The notes: a model not told the origin generated them from the letters alone. DNA of 64,000 nt from Allopontixanthobacter sediminis (GCF_009828115.1 NZ_WTYL01000001.1:372001-436000), one strand, 5' to 3'; counted from the first letter of the stretch, positions 9,091 to 19,514 are shown. A program made the numbers and translations.

Positions 9091-9669
9091 TCAAGCGGCC
9101 CGAACTTCGGTCACTTCAGGTATATAATGCTTGAGCAGCCCTTCGATCCCGTGTTTCAGCGTGGCGGTCGAGGAGGGGCAGCCCGAACAGGCGCCCTGCA
9201 GGGTCAGGTAGACTACCCCGTCCTTGAACCCGCGATAGGCGATGTCGCCGCCGTCCCCGGCCACCGCCGGGCGGATGCGGGTTTCGAGCAATTCGCTGAT
9301 CTGGGCGACGATGTCGGCGTTGGCGGGATCATCGTCCACCACCATCTCGTCCTCTGCCGGAATTGAAATTCCCATTGCGCTTCCGCCTGCGAACAGGGGA
9401 GCCTCGCTGATGAAATGATCGAGCAGGATCGCGACCACTTGCGGCTTGAGCGCCGACCAGTCGGCACCCGGGGCAATGGTCACCGAGATGAAATCGGCGC
9501 CGAAGAAGACATTGACCACCTCGCCAGTGTCAAAGATCGCCTCCGCGAGCGGCGAAGCCTCGGCAGCTTCCGGCGAGGAAAATTCGCGGGTGCCGCTGGG
9601 CATTACCTGCCGACCGGGCAGGAATTTCAGGCTGGCGGGATTCGGTGTGGTTTCGGTCTCTATGAACAT
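9091..9669 (-). CDS. NfuA-like NifU family Fe-S cluster carrier
   Basis: This 192-aa protein has two parts. An N-terminal Nfu scaffold domain (about 1-90) starts [20 protein letters not shown], and a C-terminal NifU domain (about 110-190) carries CSGCPSS, the CxxC that bridges a 4Fe-4S cluster between two subunits. It delivers Fe-S clusters to target apoproteins, and MiaB nearby on the same strand would be a plausible client. It is transcribed divergently from the M16 protease gene across a 166-bp gap. Confidence 0.94.
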   Translation of the reverse strand: MFIETETTPNPASLKFLPGRQVMPSGTREFSSPEAAEASPLAEAIFDTGEVVNVFFGADFISVTIAPGADWSALKPQVVAILLDHFISEAPLFAGGSAMGISIPAEDEMVVDDDPANADIVAQISELLETRIRPAVAGDGGDIAYRGFKDGVVYLTLQGACSGCPSSTATLKHGIEGLLKHYIPEVTEVRAA

Positions 9670-9835
9670 GCCTTGGATGTAGGGCGCGGCGCGCGCAGGG
9701 GCAAGGGCGGCGGCGGCGAATAAACCTTTCAGCCGGGCAATCGGCGTTGTGTTGCCGGGGCAGCATGCGGGGCCGGAGCGAAAAAGGTTCGCTCATTCAC
9801 TATCCCTTCAGCACGGGGCTTCCTATATTCCGCGA

Positions 9836-12808
9836 ATGATCGATCTTACGCGTGCCGCACGGCAACTTGCGCTTCTCCTCCCATTTGTCCTGATCGCGCC
9901 GAACAGCGCAGCGCAGACCGCCGCGGCTCCGGCCGATGCTGTCCTCGCCGCGGACCTGCCGCCCCCGTCCGCTTTGCAGACCGGCACGGAAACTCCGTGG
10001 ATCTACCGCGGCAGCGACGTGCCGCAGGACAAGGAATGGCTGTTCGGAGAGATGGATAACGGGCTGCGCTATGCCGTCCGCAACAACCGGGTGCCGCCGG
10101 GGCAGGTTTCCATCCGCATCCGGATCGATGCCGGCTCGCTGTACGAAGAAGACGCCGAGCGCGGCTTTGCCCATTTGCTCGAGCATCTGACGTTCCGCGA
10201 GAGCAAGTATCTTGGCCAGGCTGCGGCAATTCCCACATGGCAGCGGCTGGGGGCAACCTTCGGCAGCGACACCAACGCGGAGACCAGCCCGACGCACACG
10301 GTCTACAAGCTCGATCTGCCCAACGCGACACCCGCCGCGCTGGCGGAAAGTTTCAAGCTGCTGTCGGGAATGATCCGCGAGCCCGTCCTGTCGGCAGAGA
10401 ACCTGAATGCCGAAGTCCCCATCGTCCTCGCCGAAAAGCGTGAACGCGGCGGCGCGGCCCTGAGAGTTGCCGAAGAAACCCGCAAGGTCCTGTTTGCCGG
10501 ACAGCGGCTGGCCGACCGCCTGCCCATCGGCACTGACGAGACATTGCGCGGTGCGACGGCGGAAGCGGTCGAAGCGTTCCATGAACGGTGGTATCGCCCC
10601 GAAAACACGGTGATCGTGGTAGCTGGTGATGTCGACGCGACCCAGCTTGCCTCGTTGGTCGAACGCTGGTTTGCCGATTGGGATGTGGCAGGAGAAGCTA
10701 CCGCTGCCCCCAACTTCGGCGATCCCCTGCCGCCGTCCGGTGCCGTTCCTGCCAATCCGGTGGGCGAAGTGGGCGTGATGGTCGAGCCCGACCTGCCGCG
10801 CACGATGACCTACTCGATCATGCGGCCGTGGCGCCCGGTCGACGATACGATCGAATATAACGAAGGCCTGCTGATCGATTATTTGTCGCAGGCAATCATC
10901 AACCGGCGGCTGGAATCGAAGGCTCGGGCCGGCGGCTCCTATCTCTACGCACAGGTCCAGCAGGATGACGTCAGCCGTTCGGCGGACGCGACCTTTGTCA
11001 GCTTTGCGCCGCTGACCGACGATTGGCAGGCCGCGCTGGCCGACGTTCGCGGGGTGATTGCCGACGCGGTGTCCGCGCCGCCGACGCAGGAAGAAATCGA
11101 CCGCGAAATGGCCGAACAGGAAGTCGCCTACGCGAGTTCGGTGGAGCAGCGATCGGTCATGGCCGGATCGCAGCTTGCGGACAGCATCGTGGGTGCAGTC
11201 GATATCCGCGAAGCCGTTGCGGCACCCGAAACCGTCCTGCAGGTCTTCAACGGAATGCGCGACCAGTTCACTCCGGCCAATGTGCTGGAGCATACCCGCG
11301 CCCTGTTCACCGGAGACGTTATCCGCGCAACCTATGTGACGCCGGCAGTGGGCGAGGCCGATGAAGCTGCGCTCCGTGCGGCCTTGCTGGCCCCGGTAAC
11401 CGCGGACGCCAGCGCCCGCCTGGAAGCGAAGACGATTTCCTTCGACGAATTGCCCCCGATCGGGGAGCCCGGCACCGTTGTCGCCGAAGGCTCGCTTGGC
11501 CTTCTCGGCATCGAGCGGGTGCAGTTTGCCAACGGGGTCAACGCGATCCTGTGGTCGAACGACGCCGAACCCGGACGGGTCGCGCTGAAGGTGCGGTTCG
11601 GTGCCGGCTACCGTGCCTTCGGGCCGGACGACGCGCCGTATATAACCTTGGGCGAAACCGCGCTGATTAGCTCGGGACTGGGCGAACTTGGCCAGGAAGA
11701 GCTCGACCGGATTTCCACCGGCCGCAAGATGGGTTTCGATTTCACCATCGGCGAAGGCGTGTTCACGTTCGGCGCGCAGACCCGTTCTGCCGACCTCGCG
11801 GACCAGCTGTACCTGTTTGCAGCCAAGCTTGGAATGCCGCGGTGGGACGCCAATCCGGTGATCCGCGCCAAGGCCGGTGCCCGGCTGACGTATGAAAGCT
11901 ATGCGACCAGCCCCGGCGGAGTGTTGGGACGCGATCTCGATTACCTGCTCCGCAATCAGGAACCACGGTTCAAGACTCCGGACCCGGCGGCGATCGAGGC
12001 CGCCACGCCCGAGGGTTTCCGCGAAGTATGGGAGCCGATCCTTCAGCAGGGGCCGGTCGAAGTGTTGATCTTCGGCGAATTCGACCGTGACGCTACCGTT
12101 GCGGCGCTGTCGCGGACTTTTGGTGCCCTGGCGCCGCGCGAACCAATCGCGCCGGCAGTCGCGGCGAAGGTTTCCAGCTTCCCCGAACCGACCGCCACTC
12201 CGGTGGTGCTGCGGCACCGCGGCGATGCCAACCAGGCGGCGGCAGCGGTCGCATGGCCAAGCGGCGGCGGTGACGCCAATCTGCGCGAATCGCGCCAGCT
12301 GGAAATCCTCACCGACCTGTTCAACAACCGGCTGGTGGACAAGATGCGCGAACGGGCCGGTGCCAGTTATGCACCGCAGGTCTCGTCGCGGTGGCCGGTC
12401 GACGTGGACAGCGGCGGTGCGATCACCGCAGTGGCGCAGCTTCGCCCGGAAGACGTGCCGGTGTTCTTTGCCGCTGCGGATGCGATTGCACGAGACCTGG
12501 TGGAAAACCCCGCCACCGCGGACGAACTGGAGCGGGTCACCGAGCCGCTGAAGCAGTTGATCAGCCGCGCCTCTACCGGCAATACCTTCTGGATGTTCCA
12601 GGTCGAAGGGGCCTCGCAGCGGCCTAGCCGCCTCCAGCAAGTACGCAGCCTGTTGACCGATTACACCCAGACCACGCCCGAAGCGATGCAGGAGCTTGCC
12701 CGCCGCTATTTCGGCGGCCGTGCGGGATACCGGGTCGCGGTCATTCCGGAAGGTCAGGAACTGGTTACCAGCAGCGCGGCCAGCACTGCCGCGATGACGG
12801 GGCGCTGA
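9836..12808 (+). CDS. exported M16 family zinc metallopeptidase (insulinase-like)
   Basis: The chosen ATG at 9836 gives a 990-aa protein that starts with a signal peptide (MIDLTRAARQLALLLPFVLI ... SAAQ, cleavage near residue 27). An upstream in-frame alternative would bury it. The inverted zinc site HxxEH is His113, Glu116 and His117 (FAHLLEHLTF). Two M16 halves follow, the second beginning near residue 590, so it is a full tandem-domain periplasmic peptidase. A weak hairpin, CCCGGC-GGT-GCCGGG, lies just after the stop at 12810-12824. Confidence 0.95.
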   Translation: MIDLTRAARQLALLLPFVLIAPNSAAQTAAAPADAVLAADLPPPSALQTGTETPWIYRGSDVPQDKEWLFGEMDNGLRYAVRNNRVPPGQVSIRIRIDAGSLYEEDAERGFAHLLEHLTFRESKYLGQAAAIPTWQRLGATFGSDTNAETSPTHTVYKLDLPNATPAALAESFKLLSGMIREPVLSAENLNAEVPIVLAEKRERGGAALRVAEETRKVLFAGQRLADRLPIGTDETLRGATAEAVEAFHERWYRPENTVIVVAGDVDATQLASLVERWFADWDVAGEATAAPNFGDPLPPSGAVPANPVGEVGVMVEPDLPRTMTYSIMRPWRPVDDTIEYNEGLLIDYLSQAIINRRLESKARAGGSYLYAQVQQDDVSRSADATFVSFAPLTDDWQAALADVRGVIADAVSAPPTQEEIDREMAEQEVAYASSVEQRSVMAGSQLADSIVGAVDIREAVAAPETVLQVFNGMRDQFTPANVLEHTRALFTGDVIRATYVTPAVGEADEAALRAALLAPVTADASARLEAKTISFDELPPIGEPGTVVAEGSLGLLGIERVQFANGVNAILWSNDAEPGRVALKVRFGAGYRAFGPDDAPYITLGETALISSGLGELGQEELDRISTGRKMGFDFTIGEGVFTFGAQTRSADLADQLYLFAAKLGMPRWDANPVIRAKAGARLTYESYATSPGGVLGRDLDYLLRNQEPRFKTPDPAAIEAATPEGFREVWEPILQQGPVEVLIFGEFDRDATVAALSRTFGALAPREPIAPAVAAKVSSFPEPTATPVVLRHRGDANQAAAAVAWPSGGGDANLRESRQLEILTDLFNNRLVDKMRERAGASYAPQVSSRWPVDVDSGGAITAVAQLRPEDVPVFFAAADAIARDLVENPATADELERVTEPLKQLISRASTGNTFWMFQVEGASQRPSRLQQVRSLLTDYTQTTPEAMQELARRYFGGRAGYRVAVIPEGQELVTSSAASTAAMTGR

Positions 12809-12953
12809 ACCCGGCGGTGCCGGGCGTTGCGCGCACCCAAGCTTAACTTCGTTGCAAGGGGCGGCGTTTTGCCTTTGAGTAGCCGAGCGGGTAGATTGCG
12901 CCTATGGGCGCGCTCGGCACGCAGCGCAGCGAAGCAGATGAAAGACCGAAGAA

Positions 12954-14327
12954 GTGGCACAGAACTGGACCCCCGATAGCTGGAAATCGCATGAGGCGCG
13001 GCACTTGCCTGCCTATGAGGATGCCGCGGAACTGGCCGCTGCCGAGGAAACGCTGTCCAACTATCCGCCGCTGGTATTTGCCGGAGAAGCGCGCGCCCTG
13101 AAGGCTGATCTGGCGGATGTCGCCGCGGGCAAGGCGTTCCTGCTCCAGGGCGGGGATTGCGCCGAAAGCTTTGCCGAATTTCACCCCAACAACATCCGGG
13201 ACACGTTCCGCGTGCTGCTGCAGATGGCCGTGGTGCTGACCTTCGCGGGCAAGCTGCCGGTGGTGAAAGTCGGCCGCATGGCCGGCCAGTTTGCAAAGCC
13301 GCGCAGTTCGGACACCGAGACACAGGGCGGCGTGACCCTGCCGAGCTACTTCGGCGATAACGTCAACGGAATCGAGTTCACGCCTGAAACGCGCCGCAAC
13401 GATCCGCAGCGGATGGTCCGCGCCTATTCGCAGGCCGCCGCCACGCTCAACCTGCTGCGCGCCTTTGCCGGCGGCGGGTATGCGAACTTGCGGCAGGTCC
13501 ACCAGTGGACGCTCGATTTCATGGGCCGTAGCCCGTGGGCGGACAAGTTCGCCGAAGTATCCGGCAGAATCGGCGAGGCACTCGATTTCATGGAAGCGTG
13601 CGGGATCGACCCGCAGACCGTACCGCAATTGCAGGGCACCAGCTTCTACACCAGCCACGAAGCGTTGCTGCTGCCTTACGAACAAGCGATGGCCCGGCAG
13701 GATTCCCTGACCGGCGACTGGTACGATACCAGCGCACACATGGTCTGGATCGGGGACCGGACCCGCTTCGAAGGCAGCGCGCACGTGGAATTCGCGCGCG
13801 GCATCGGCAACCCGCTGGGCATGAAATGCGGCCCGAGCATGGAGCCCGATGCGCTGGTGCGTTTGCTCGATGTCCTGAACCCCGCGCGTGAAGCCGGGCG
13901 GATGACCCTCATCAGCCGTTTCGGGCACGACAAGGTGGAAGCCGGCCTGCCGCCGCTCATCCGCGCTGTCGAGCGGGAAGGGCACACCGTGGTGTGGTCC
14001 TGCGACCCGATGCACGGCAACGTCGTGAAAGCGGACAGCGGCTACAAGACCCGTCCGTTCGACCGCATCCTGACCGAGGTGAAGGGCTTCTTCGCGGTCC
14101 ACCGGGCCGAGGGAACCCACGCGGGCGGCATCCATATCGAAATGACCGGGCAGGATGTGACCGAATGCACCGGCGGCGCGGTTGCGATCACCGATGCACG
14201 GCTCGGCGACCGCTACCACACCCATTGCGACCCACGCCTCAACGCGGCGCAATCGCTCGAGTTGGCATTCCTGTTGGCGGAGATGCTCAATCTCGAAGTG
14301 GCAGAGCGCCAGGCCAACGCGGCGTAA
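12954..14327 (+). CDS. 3-deoxy-7-phosphoheptulonate synthase, class II (plant/mycobacterial type)
   Basis: This 457-aa enzyme condenses phosphoenolpyruvate and erythrose 4-phosphate, the first shikimate-pathway step. Class II hallmarks are [15 protein letters not shown] near residue 60, [15 protein letters not shown] and the C-terminal [17 protein letters not shown]. The start is GTG at 12954 (GTGGCACAGAACTGG). The next ATGs lie well into the conserved domain. It stands alone, with no other aro genes within the window. Confidence 0.96.
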   Translation: MAQNWTPDSWKSHEARHLPAYEDAAELAAAEETLSNYPPLVFAGEARALKADLADVAAGKAFLLQGGDCAESFAEFHPNNIRDTFRVLLQMAVVLTFAGKLPVVKVGRMAGQFAKPRSSDTETQGGVTLPSYFGDNVNGIEFTPETRRNDPQRMVRAYSQAAATLNLLRAFAGGGYANLRQVHQWTLDFMGRSPWADKFAEVSGRIGEALDFMEACGIDPQTVPQLQGTSFYTSHEALLLPYEQAMARQDSLTGDWYDTSAHMVWIGDRTRFEGSAHVEFARGIGNPLGMKCGPSMEPDALVRLLDVLNPAREAGRMTLISRFGHDKVEAGLPPLIRAVEREGHTVVWSCDPMHGNVVKADSGYKTRPFDRILTEVKGFFAVHRAEGTHAGGIHIEMTGQDVTECTGGAVAITDARLGDRYHTHCDPRLNAAQSLELAFLLAEMLNLEVAERQANAA

Positions 14328-14446
14328 TCCACCGGTCCTGCGTGCCGCAGTTCACACATCTGGAACAAATCGGGTTCACAGGGTTTAAATCATAAATTGC
14401 ATGCGCCATATCGGCGTCTTGAATGGTTTAGACCCGGAGAAATTTC

Positions 14447-15700
14447 ATGCCCGAGGCCGCTGTCTCGAACACTGGTTCCAGCATGCGGGCCGAACAGGCA
14501 GAACTGGCGCAGCGATTTCGCGACACCCGGGCGCTCACACGAAATCTGGTCTGGCACCTGTCGGAAGCCGATGCGACCCTGCAGTCGATGGAAGATGCCA
14601 GCCCCGCCAAATGGCATCTGGCACACACCAACTGGTTCTTCGAGACGTTCCTGCTGCGGGACAATGTGTCCGGCTACCGCCTGTTCGATGAGGACTGGCC
14701 GTTCCTGTTCAATTCCTATTACGAGTCTGAAGGCGAACGTATCGCGAGGTTTTCGCGAGGCATGCTGTCGCGCCCGACCGTGTCCCAAATCCTCGATTGG
14801 CGGAGCCATGTTGATGATGCGATGACCCCGTTACTGGGCGATCCGGAACACGCCGCACTGATCCGGCTCGGGATCGCCCACGAACAGCAGCATCAGGAAT
14901 TGCTGTTGACGGATATCAAGCACGCGCTGTTCCAGAACCCGCTCGGACCTGCGATGTTCGAAGCAATCCCGACAAGGGGTAAGGCGTTGGCCGAACTCGA
15001 GTGGCATGAACACCCCGGCGAGATCGCGATGGTCGGCTACGATCCGGCGGGCGAGGGCTTCGCGTTCGACAACGAAGGGCCGCAGCACCGGGTGTTACTG
15101 GAACCCTTCGCGCTGGCAAACAGGCTGGTGACCAACCGCGAGTGGGACGAATTTATCGCCGATGGCGGTTATCGTAACGCCGGTCTCTGGCTGTCAGACG
15201 GTTGGTGCTGGGTGCAGACAGAAGGCGTCACGGCGCCGCTTTACTGGCGGGACACCGAAAACTTTACCCACACCGGCTGGCATCCCCGCGAACCGGATGC
15301 CCCGGTGACCCACATTTCCTACTACGAAGCCGACGCCTTCGCGACCTGGGCGGGTACGCGGCTGCCGACCGAATTCGAATGGGAAGTCGCCGCGCAGGGT
15401 TCCGATCCGGTCGGCGGGAACCAGCTCGACAGTGCCGACCCGCCTTTGCCGCGCGGCGGCGCGGAGATGTTCGGCGATTGCTGGCAATTCACCCGCAGTG
15501 CCTATCTGCCCTATCCGCGCTTCCGGCCGGCAGAGGGGGCGGTTGGCGAATATAACGGCAAGTTCATGTCCGGCCAGTTCGTGCTCAAGGGAGCCAGTTG
15601 CGCCACCGCGCGCGGTCATTCCCGGGCATCGTACCGTAATTTCTTCTATCCGCATCAACGGTGGCAATTCACCGGACTGCGACTGGCCAAGGACGTCTGA
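14447..15700 (+). CDS. egtB: ergothioneine biosynthesis sulfoxide synthase EgtB
   Basis: This 417-aa protein has an N-terminal DinB_2 domain and a C-terminal FGE-sulfatase domain. His57/His60 lie in KWHLAHTNWFFE and His145 and His149 in AHEQQHQE. The spaced H-x3-H plus an upstream His corresponds to the iron-binding triad of characterised EgtB. It performs O2-dependent C-S bond formation between hercynine (trimethylhistidine) and a thiol donor. The stop overlaps the egtD start (TGATG), so the genes are co-translated. egtA, egtC and egtE are not nearby, so whether the donor is cysteine or gamma-glutamylcysteine is unresolved. Confidence 0.95.
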   Translation: MPEAAVSNTGSSMRAEQAELAQRFRDTRALTRNLVWHLSEADATLQSMEDASPAKWHLAHTNWFFETFLLRDNVSGYRLFDEDWPFLFNSYYESEGERIARFSRGMLSRPTVSQILDWRSHVDDAMTPLLGDPEHAALIRLGIAHEQQHQELLLTDIKHALFQNPLGPAMFEAIPTRGKALAELEWHEHPGEIAMVGYDPAGEGFAFDNEGPQHRVLLEPFALANRLVTNREWDEFIADGGYRNAGLWLSDGWCWVQTEGVTAPLYWRDTENFTHTGWHPREPDAPVTHISYYEADAFATWAGTRLPTEFEWEVAAQGSDPVGGNQLDSADPPLPRGGAEMFGDCWQFTRSAYLPYPRFRPAEGAVGEYNGKFMSGQFVLKGASCATARGHSRASYRNFFYPHQRWQFTGLRLAKDV

Positions 15701-16686
15701 TGACCAGCAATACCGGATTGAAACTTGTCGACCGGGACGAGGACGGCGTGGACCGGGCGTTTCGCGCCGATGTGCTGGACGGCCTTTCGGAAGACCAGAA
15801 AGCCATTCCGGCGCGCTGGTTGTACGACGATGCCGGATCGCAATTGTTCGAGGACATCACCCGGATCCCCGAATATTACCCGACCCGTGCGGAAACCGAG
15901 ATCCTTGAACGGCGCTCGGATGAATTTGCCAGATTGATCGGGCCGGGCCGCGCAGTCGTCGAATTCGGATCGGGCAGTTCGGTCAAGACCCCGCTGCTGC
16001 TGCGGGCGATCGAGCCGGCGGCCTATGTGCCGCTTGATATTTCCGGCGACTTCCTGCGCGCTGCGGCGGACGATCTGGCGGTCAAGTTTCCGCATCTGCC
16101 GATCTATCCGGTCGAAGCCGATTTCATGCGCAAGGTCGCCCTGCCGGACGACGTGGCGGATCTGCCGAAACTCGGCTTCTTTCCCGGTTCGACTATCGGC
16201 AACATGGTGGCGCGCACCGCCGTCAACCTGCTGCGGACCATGCGCGAGACTTTGGGCGAGAGCGCGCGCCTGCTGATCGGCATGGACCTGATCAAGGACC
16301 AGGGCGTGCTCGAAGCGGCCTATGACGATGCCGGCGGGGTGACCGCGCAATTCAATCTCAACCTCGCGCGGCGGATCAACCGCGAGTTGGCCGGGACGAT
16401 CCCGGTTGACGATTTGCGCCACGAAGCGCGGTGGAACGACGACTTTGCCCGCATCGAAATGCATTTGGTGGCGCAGAAGGATGTCGAGTTCGAAATTGCC
16501 GGGCGGGATTTTGCCATGGCGAAAGACGAAACCATCCATACGGAAAACAGCCACAAATTCGACCGGCGCAGTTCTGCCACCTTGTTGCTGGCGGGCGGGT
16601 GGACGCCGGTTCACCGGTGGACCGACGAGGCGGGCCGGTTCTCCCTCATACTCGCCGAAGCCAGTATCCCGCGGAGTGCACCTTGA
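15700..16686 (+). CDS. egtD: L-histidine N(alpha)-methyltransferase EgtD
   Basis: This 328-aa SAM-dependent enzyme trimethylates histidine to hercynine, the substrate of EgtB. Family signatures include IPARWLYDDAGSQLFEDIT, YYPTRAE, the SAM loop VEFGSGSSVKT and FFPGSTIGN. The start at 15700 overlaps the egtB stop. An in-frame upstream start would extend 13 residues into egtB and is not needed. The downstream oxidoreductase begins within its last codons. Confidence 0.96.
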   Translation: MTSNTGLKLVDRDEDGVDRAFRADVLDGLSEDQKAIPARWLYDDAGSQLFEDITRIPEYYPTRAETEILERRSDEFARLIGPGRAVVEFGSGSSVKTPLLLRAIEPAAYVPLDISGDFLRAAADDLAVKFPHLPIYPVEADFMRKVALPDDVADLPKLGFFPGSTIGNMVARTAVNLLRTMRETLGESARLLIGMDLIKDQGVLEAAYDDAGGVTAQFNLNLARRINRELAGTIPVDDLRHEARWNDDFARIEMHLVAQKDVEFEIAGRDFAMAKDETIHTENSHKFDRRSSATLLLAGGWTPVHRWTDEAGRFSLILAEASIPRSAP

Positions 16687-17687
16687 CCGGTGACCTGAGC
16701 GTCGGGGTTATCGGCGGGGGCATGGCAGGTCTGACCTGCGCGGCGGAATTGGCGCAGCGGGGTATCACCAGCACCGTGTTCGACAAGGGTCGGGGGCCGG
16801 GCGGCCGCATGGCCACGCGCCGGATTGCTGTCGGAAACCGGGAGATCGGCTTCGATCACGGCGCGCAATATTTCACCGCCCGCGATCCTGCGTTTCTCGC
16901 AATGTGCCGGACATGGCACGCAGAGGGCGTCATCGCGCCGTGGCCTTCCGTGGGCAGTGAAGCGTGGGTCGGGGTGCCGGGAATGAACGCCCCGTTGCGG
17001 CATATGGCTGGCGGCCTCAATGTCCGGTGGGGCTCTCGGGCGGAAGCCATATCGCGGACGGGCGGGCAGTGGCAGGTCCTTACCGATGACGGCACCCACC
17101 GGTTCGACCGGCTGGTCGCCGCCGTACCCGCCGAGCAAGCCGCGGTGCTGCTGGCGGACGCGGCGCCGGAAATTGCGCGCCGTGGGGCGGCAATCCGCTC
17201 CGACCCTTGCTGGGCGGTGATGGCGCTGTTCGAGCAGCGGATCGACATTTCCGCCGACGTCGTCCGCGATGATGACGCCCCGATCCCCTGGGCTGCGCGC
17301 AACGGTGCAAAGCCGGGACGGGACGGGACGGAAAGCTGGGTGATCCAGGGATCTCCGACATACTCGACCGAAATTCTCGAGCGAGCGCCGGAGGCTATCT
17401 GCCCAATGATGCTGGCGCAGTTCTTCGACCAGGTTGGAATTGCCCCGGTTGAACCGGTGCACTGCGCCGCGCACCGGTGGCGCTATGCCCGGGTGCCCGG
17501 GGTGGCGGAACCGCTGACGGGGCAGGACCTTGGCGATATGGCCATCTGGAACCACGAAATCGGCCTGGGCGCGGCCGGTGACTGGTTGGCCGGACCGCGG
17601 GTCGAGAACGCGTTCCTATCGGGGCGGGCGCTTGCGGAAATGATTGCACAGGATGTGTCGTCACGGTTCATGGAACCGCAGGAATAG
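16683..17687 (+). CDS. FAD/NAD(P)-dependent oxidoreductase, renalase-like
   Basis: Translation starts at TTG 16683, inside the egtD stop (TTGA). The first ATG, at 16722, falls in the dinucleotide loop GVIGGGMAGL and would destroy it, which decides the start. The 334-aa product has a Rossmann FAD-binding GxGxxG at about residues 8-16, GPGGRMATRR near 40 and the FDHGAQYFTARDP segment typical of the renalase-like family. It is the third gene of the egtBD operon by coupling. A role in ergothioneine metabolism is inference only; the substrate is unknown. Confidence 0.86.
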   Translation: MTGDLSVGVIGGGMAGLTCAAELAQRGITSTVFDKGRGPGGRMATRRIAVGNREIGFDHGAQYFTARDPAFLAMCRTWHAEGVIAPWPSVGSEAWVGVPGMNAPLRHMAGGLNVRWGSRAEAISRTGGQWQVLTDDGTHRFDRLVAAVPAEQAAVLLADAAPEIARRGAAIRSDPCWAVMALFEQRIDISADVVRDDDAPIPWAARNGAKPGRDGTESWVIQGSPTYSTEILERAPEAICPMMLAQFFDQVGIAPVEPVHCAAHRWRYARVPGVAEPLTGQDLGDMAIWNHEIGLGAAGDWLAGPRVENAFLSGRALAEMIAQDVSSRFMEPQE

Positions 17688-17705
17688 AGTTCCTATATTG
17701 CCTTC

Positions 17706-18389
17706 ATGACCCTAGCTGAAATCTGGAACGCCCTGGCGGCGGTGATCGCCGAAATTCCCCGCTCGGGCCTGCTGGTGGCGGTAATCGCTGCGCTGGTCGG
17801 CGGCTGGGTCGGGGGAATGATGGTCCGGCGCCGGATCCCGCTGGGACGTCTGGTCAGCACCGCCAGCACCATCGCGCTCGCCGCTATCTTGGTCACCGTG
17901 GTGCTGCAATTGTCGCGGTTCGATTCCCGGATGGATTTCGCGATCCCCGAGATGGGCATGCCGCAGCAAGTGGTCGAAGGGGCGGAGACCCGCATCCCGA
18001 TGGCCCCCGACGGGCATTTCTGGCTGCAAGCGGACGTAAACGGGGTGCCGGTCTCCTTCATGGTCGATACCGGCGCCACCCTCACCGCCGTGTCGGGCAG
18101 GGTCGCCGATGCAGCGGGCCTCGAGCCGCGCCGGGGCGGAATTCCCATCCGGCTCAACACCGCCAACGGATCGATCTCGGCGCAGGTTACCTCCATCGAC
18201 GAATTGCGGTTCGGGACCGTCACGGCGCGCGGGCTGGATGCGGTAACCGCGCCGAATCTTGGTGAGACCAATGTGATCGGGATGAACCTGCTCTCGCGCC
18301 TTAAATCCTGGCGGGTGGAGGACAATGTCCTGATCCTGGTGCCGAACAACCCGCAACCCCCGGCGGATCAGGGGTCAGGCTCCTACTAA
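17706..18389 (+). CDS. membrane-anchored retropepsin-like aspartic protease (TIGR02281 type)
   Basis: This 227-aa protein has two N-terminal hydrophobic segments (about 20-40 and 52-70), then a retropepsin fold with catalytic DTGAT beginning at Asp121 (FMVDTGATLTAVS). Later family features are IPIRLNTANG and VIGMNLLSRLKSWRVEDN. One such domain is half of a pepsin active site, so it would act as a homodimer, probably in the periplasm. It starts 18 bp after the oxidoreductase stop and may be in the same transcript. Confidence 0.88.
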   Translation: MTLAEIWNALAAVIAEIPRSGLLVAVIAALVGGWVGGMMVRRRIPLGRLVSTASTIALAAILVTVVLQLSRFDSRMDFAIPEMGMPQQVVEGAETRIPMAPDGHFWLQADVNGVPVSFMVDTGATLTAVSGRVADAAGLEPRRGGIPIRLNTANGSISAQVTSIDELRFGTVTARGLDAVTAPNLGETNVIGMNLLSRLKSWRVEDNVLILVPNNPQPPADQGSGSY

Positions 18390-18434
18390 CGCAGCCTCTT
18401 GCCGAGACCCGGCGGCTGGTGCATCAGGCGCGGC

Positions 18435-19238
18435 ATGAAAACACAACCGACCCGGTCCGCCAAATTCGCCAGCTTCGCGCTGTTGCTCGCGCTCGCGCTG
18501 GTGCTGTGGTTCGCGGTCGCCGCGTTCGGACCGAAAATCGGGATCATCGACTGGCAAACCGGCCTGATGACGATGACCTTCACGTGGGGGCTCTATTTGA
18601 TTGGCCTGACCGCAGTGATTGCGCTGATCGCGCTGGTCTGGACGGCGCTCAAGGCGCCTCGCAACGGTTGGTTCAAGGCGGCAATCGCACTTGCGATTCC
18701 TGCGGTGTTCTTCGCGGCGCTGGCCTCCACCAAGGCAACGGGCGAGCGCGTTCCGCCGATTTACGACATTACCACCAACACCGCCAATCCGCCGGCCTAT
18801 TCGGAGGACACACTGGCCTTGCGCAGTTCGGTCGATGCGAACCCGCTCATCGATTTCCAGACCCCGCTCGGCGAGATGGAGCGGTGGCAAGTCGATCGCT
18901 TTTCCGCAGTCCGGGACAAGACGGCAGCCGAACTGATTGCCGAAGGATATCCGCAGCTCAAGACAGTGACGTTGCCGGTCAGTCCGGAAGTCGCGGCGCA
19001 AAGGGTCGCCGATGCCATGACCGAGGCGGGCTTTACCGACGTACGCAGTGCCAACGGACGCGTGGAGGGCGTGGCCGAAACCTTCCTTTACGGCTTCAAG
19101 GATGACGTGGTGGCCCGGATCACCCCGGTCGGAGGTGGCAGCGAAGTCGACTTCCGCTCGACCTCGCGGGTGGGCCTCAGTGACCTTGGCGAAAATGCGA
19201 AGCGGATCGGCAAACTGCTGGAAGCGGTGAAGGAATAA
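18435..19238 (+). CDS. DUF1499 domain-containing membrane protein
   Basis: The ATG at 18435 gives a 267-aa protein with an N-terminal membrane segment straight away (MKTQPTRSAKFASFALLLAL), followed by two more hydrophobic stretches to about residue 105. A start 12 codons upstream is possible but less natural. The C-terminal ~110 residues match DUF1499 (VTLPVSPEVAAQRVADAM ... VDFRSTSRVGLSDLGENAKRI). The function of DUF1499 is not known. It lies 45 bp after the protease gene on the same strand. Confidence 0.85.
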   Translation: MKTQPTRSAKFASFALLLALALVLWFAVAAFGPKIGIIDWQTGLMTMTFTWGLYLIGLTAVIALIALVWTALKAPRNGWFKAAIALAIPAVFFAALASTKATGERVPPIYDITTNTANPPAYSEDTLALRSSVDANPLIDFQTPLGEMERWQVDRFSAVRDKTAAELIAEGYPQLKTVTLPVSPEVAAQRVADAMTEAGFTDVRSANGRVEGVAETFLYGFKDDVVARITPVGGGSEVDFRSTSRVGLSDLGENAKRIGKLLEAVKE

Positions 19239-19514
19239 GTTTTTGGACGGTGTCCGGGCATGAAATAATCGGCCCGACCGCCCAAATTCAAATCCCGGAA
19301 AATCTCCGCGCCACCCTAAAAGTGGTCAAGATCGCTGCCGCGCGGCAACAAAAATTCCGTAATTTTCTTAAAATGTACGGTACCGTGCAGACATAGCCAT
19401 GGCTTGTATTCTAGCCGGTCGACACCAACTTCATGGTATCGGATGCCATGTTTTTTTGGGGCGCAACCGGCTGAGAGAAATAAGCTCCCGCCCTAAGACA
19501 AAGGGCGAGCTTGC

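Noticed and set aside
9800-12640. 946-codon open frame antisense to the M16 protease gene
   Set aside because: It is a mirror of GC-rich codon bias. The plus-strand protein has a signal peptide, the HxxEH site and two M16 domains, while the antisense product shows no domain.
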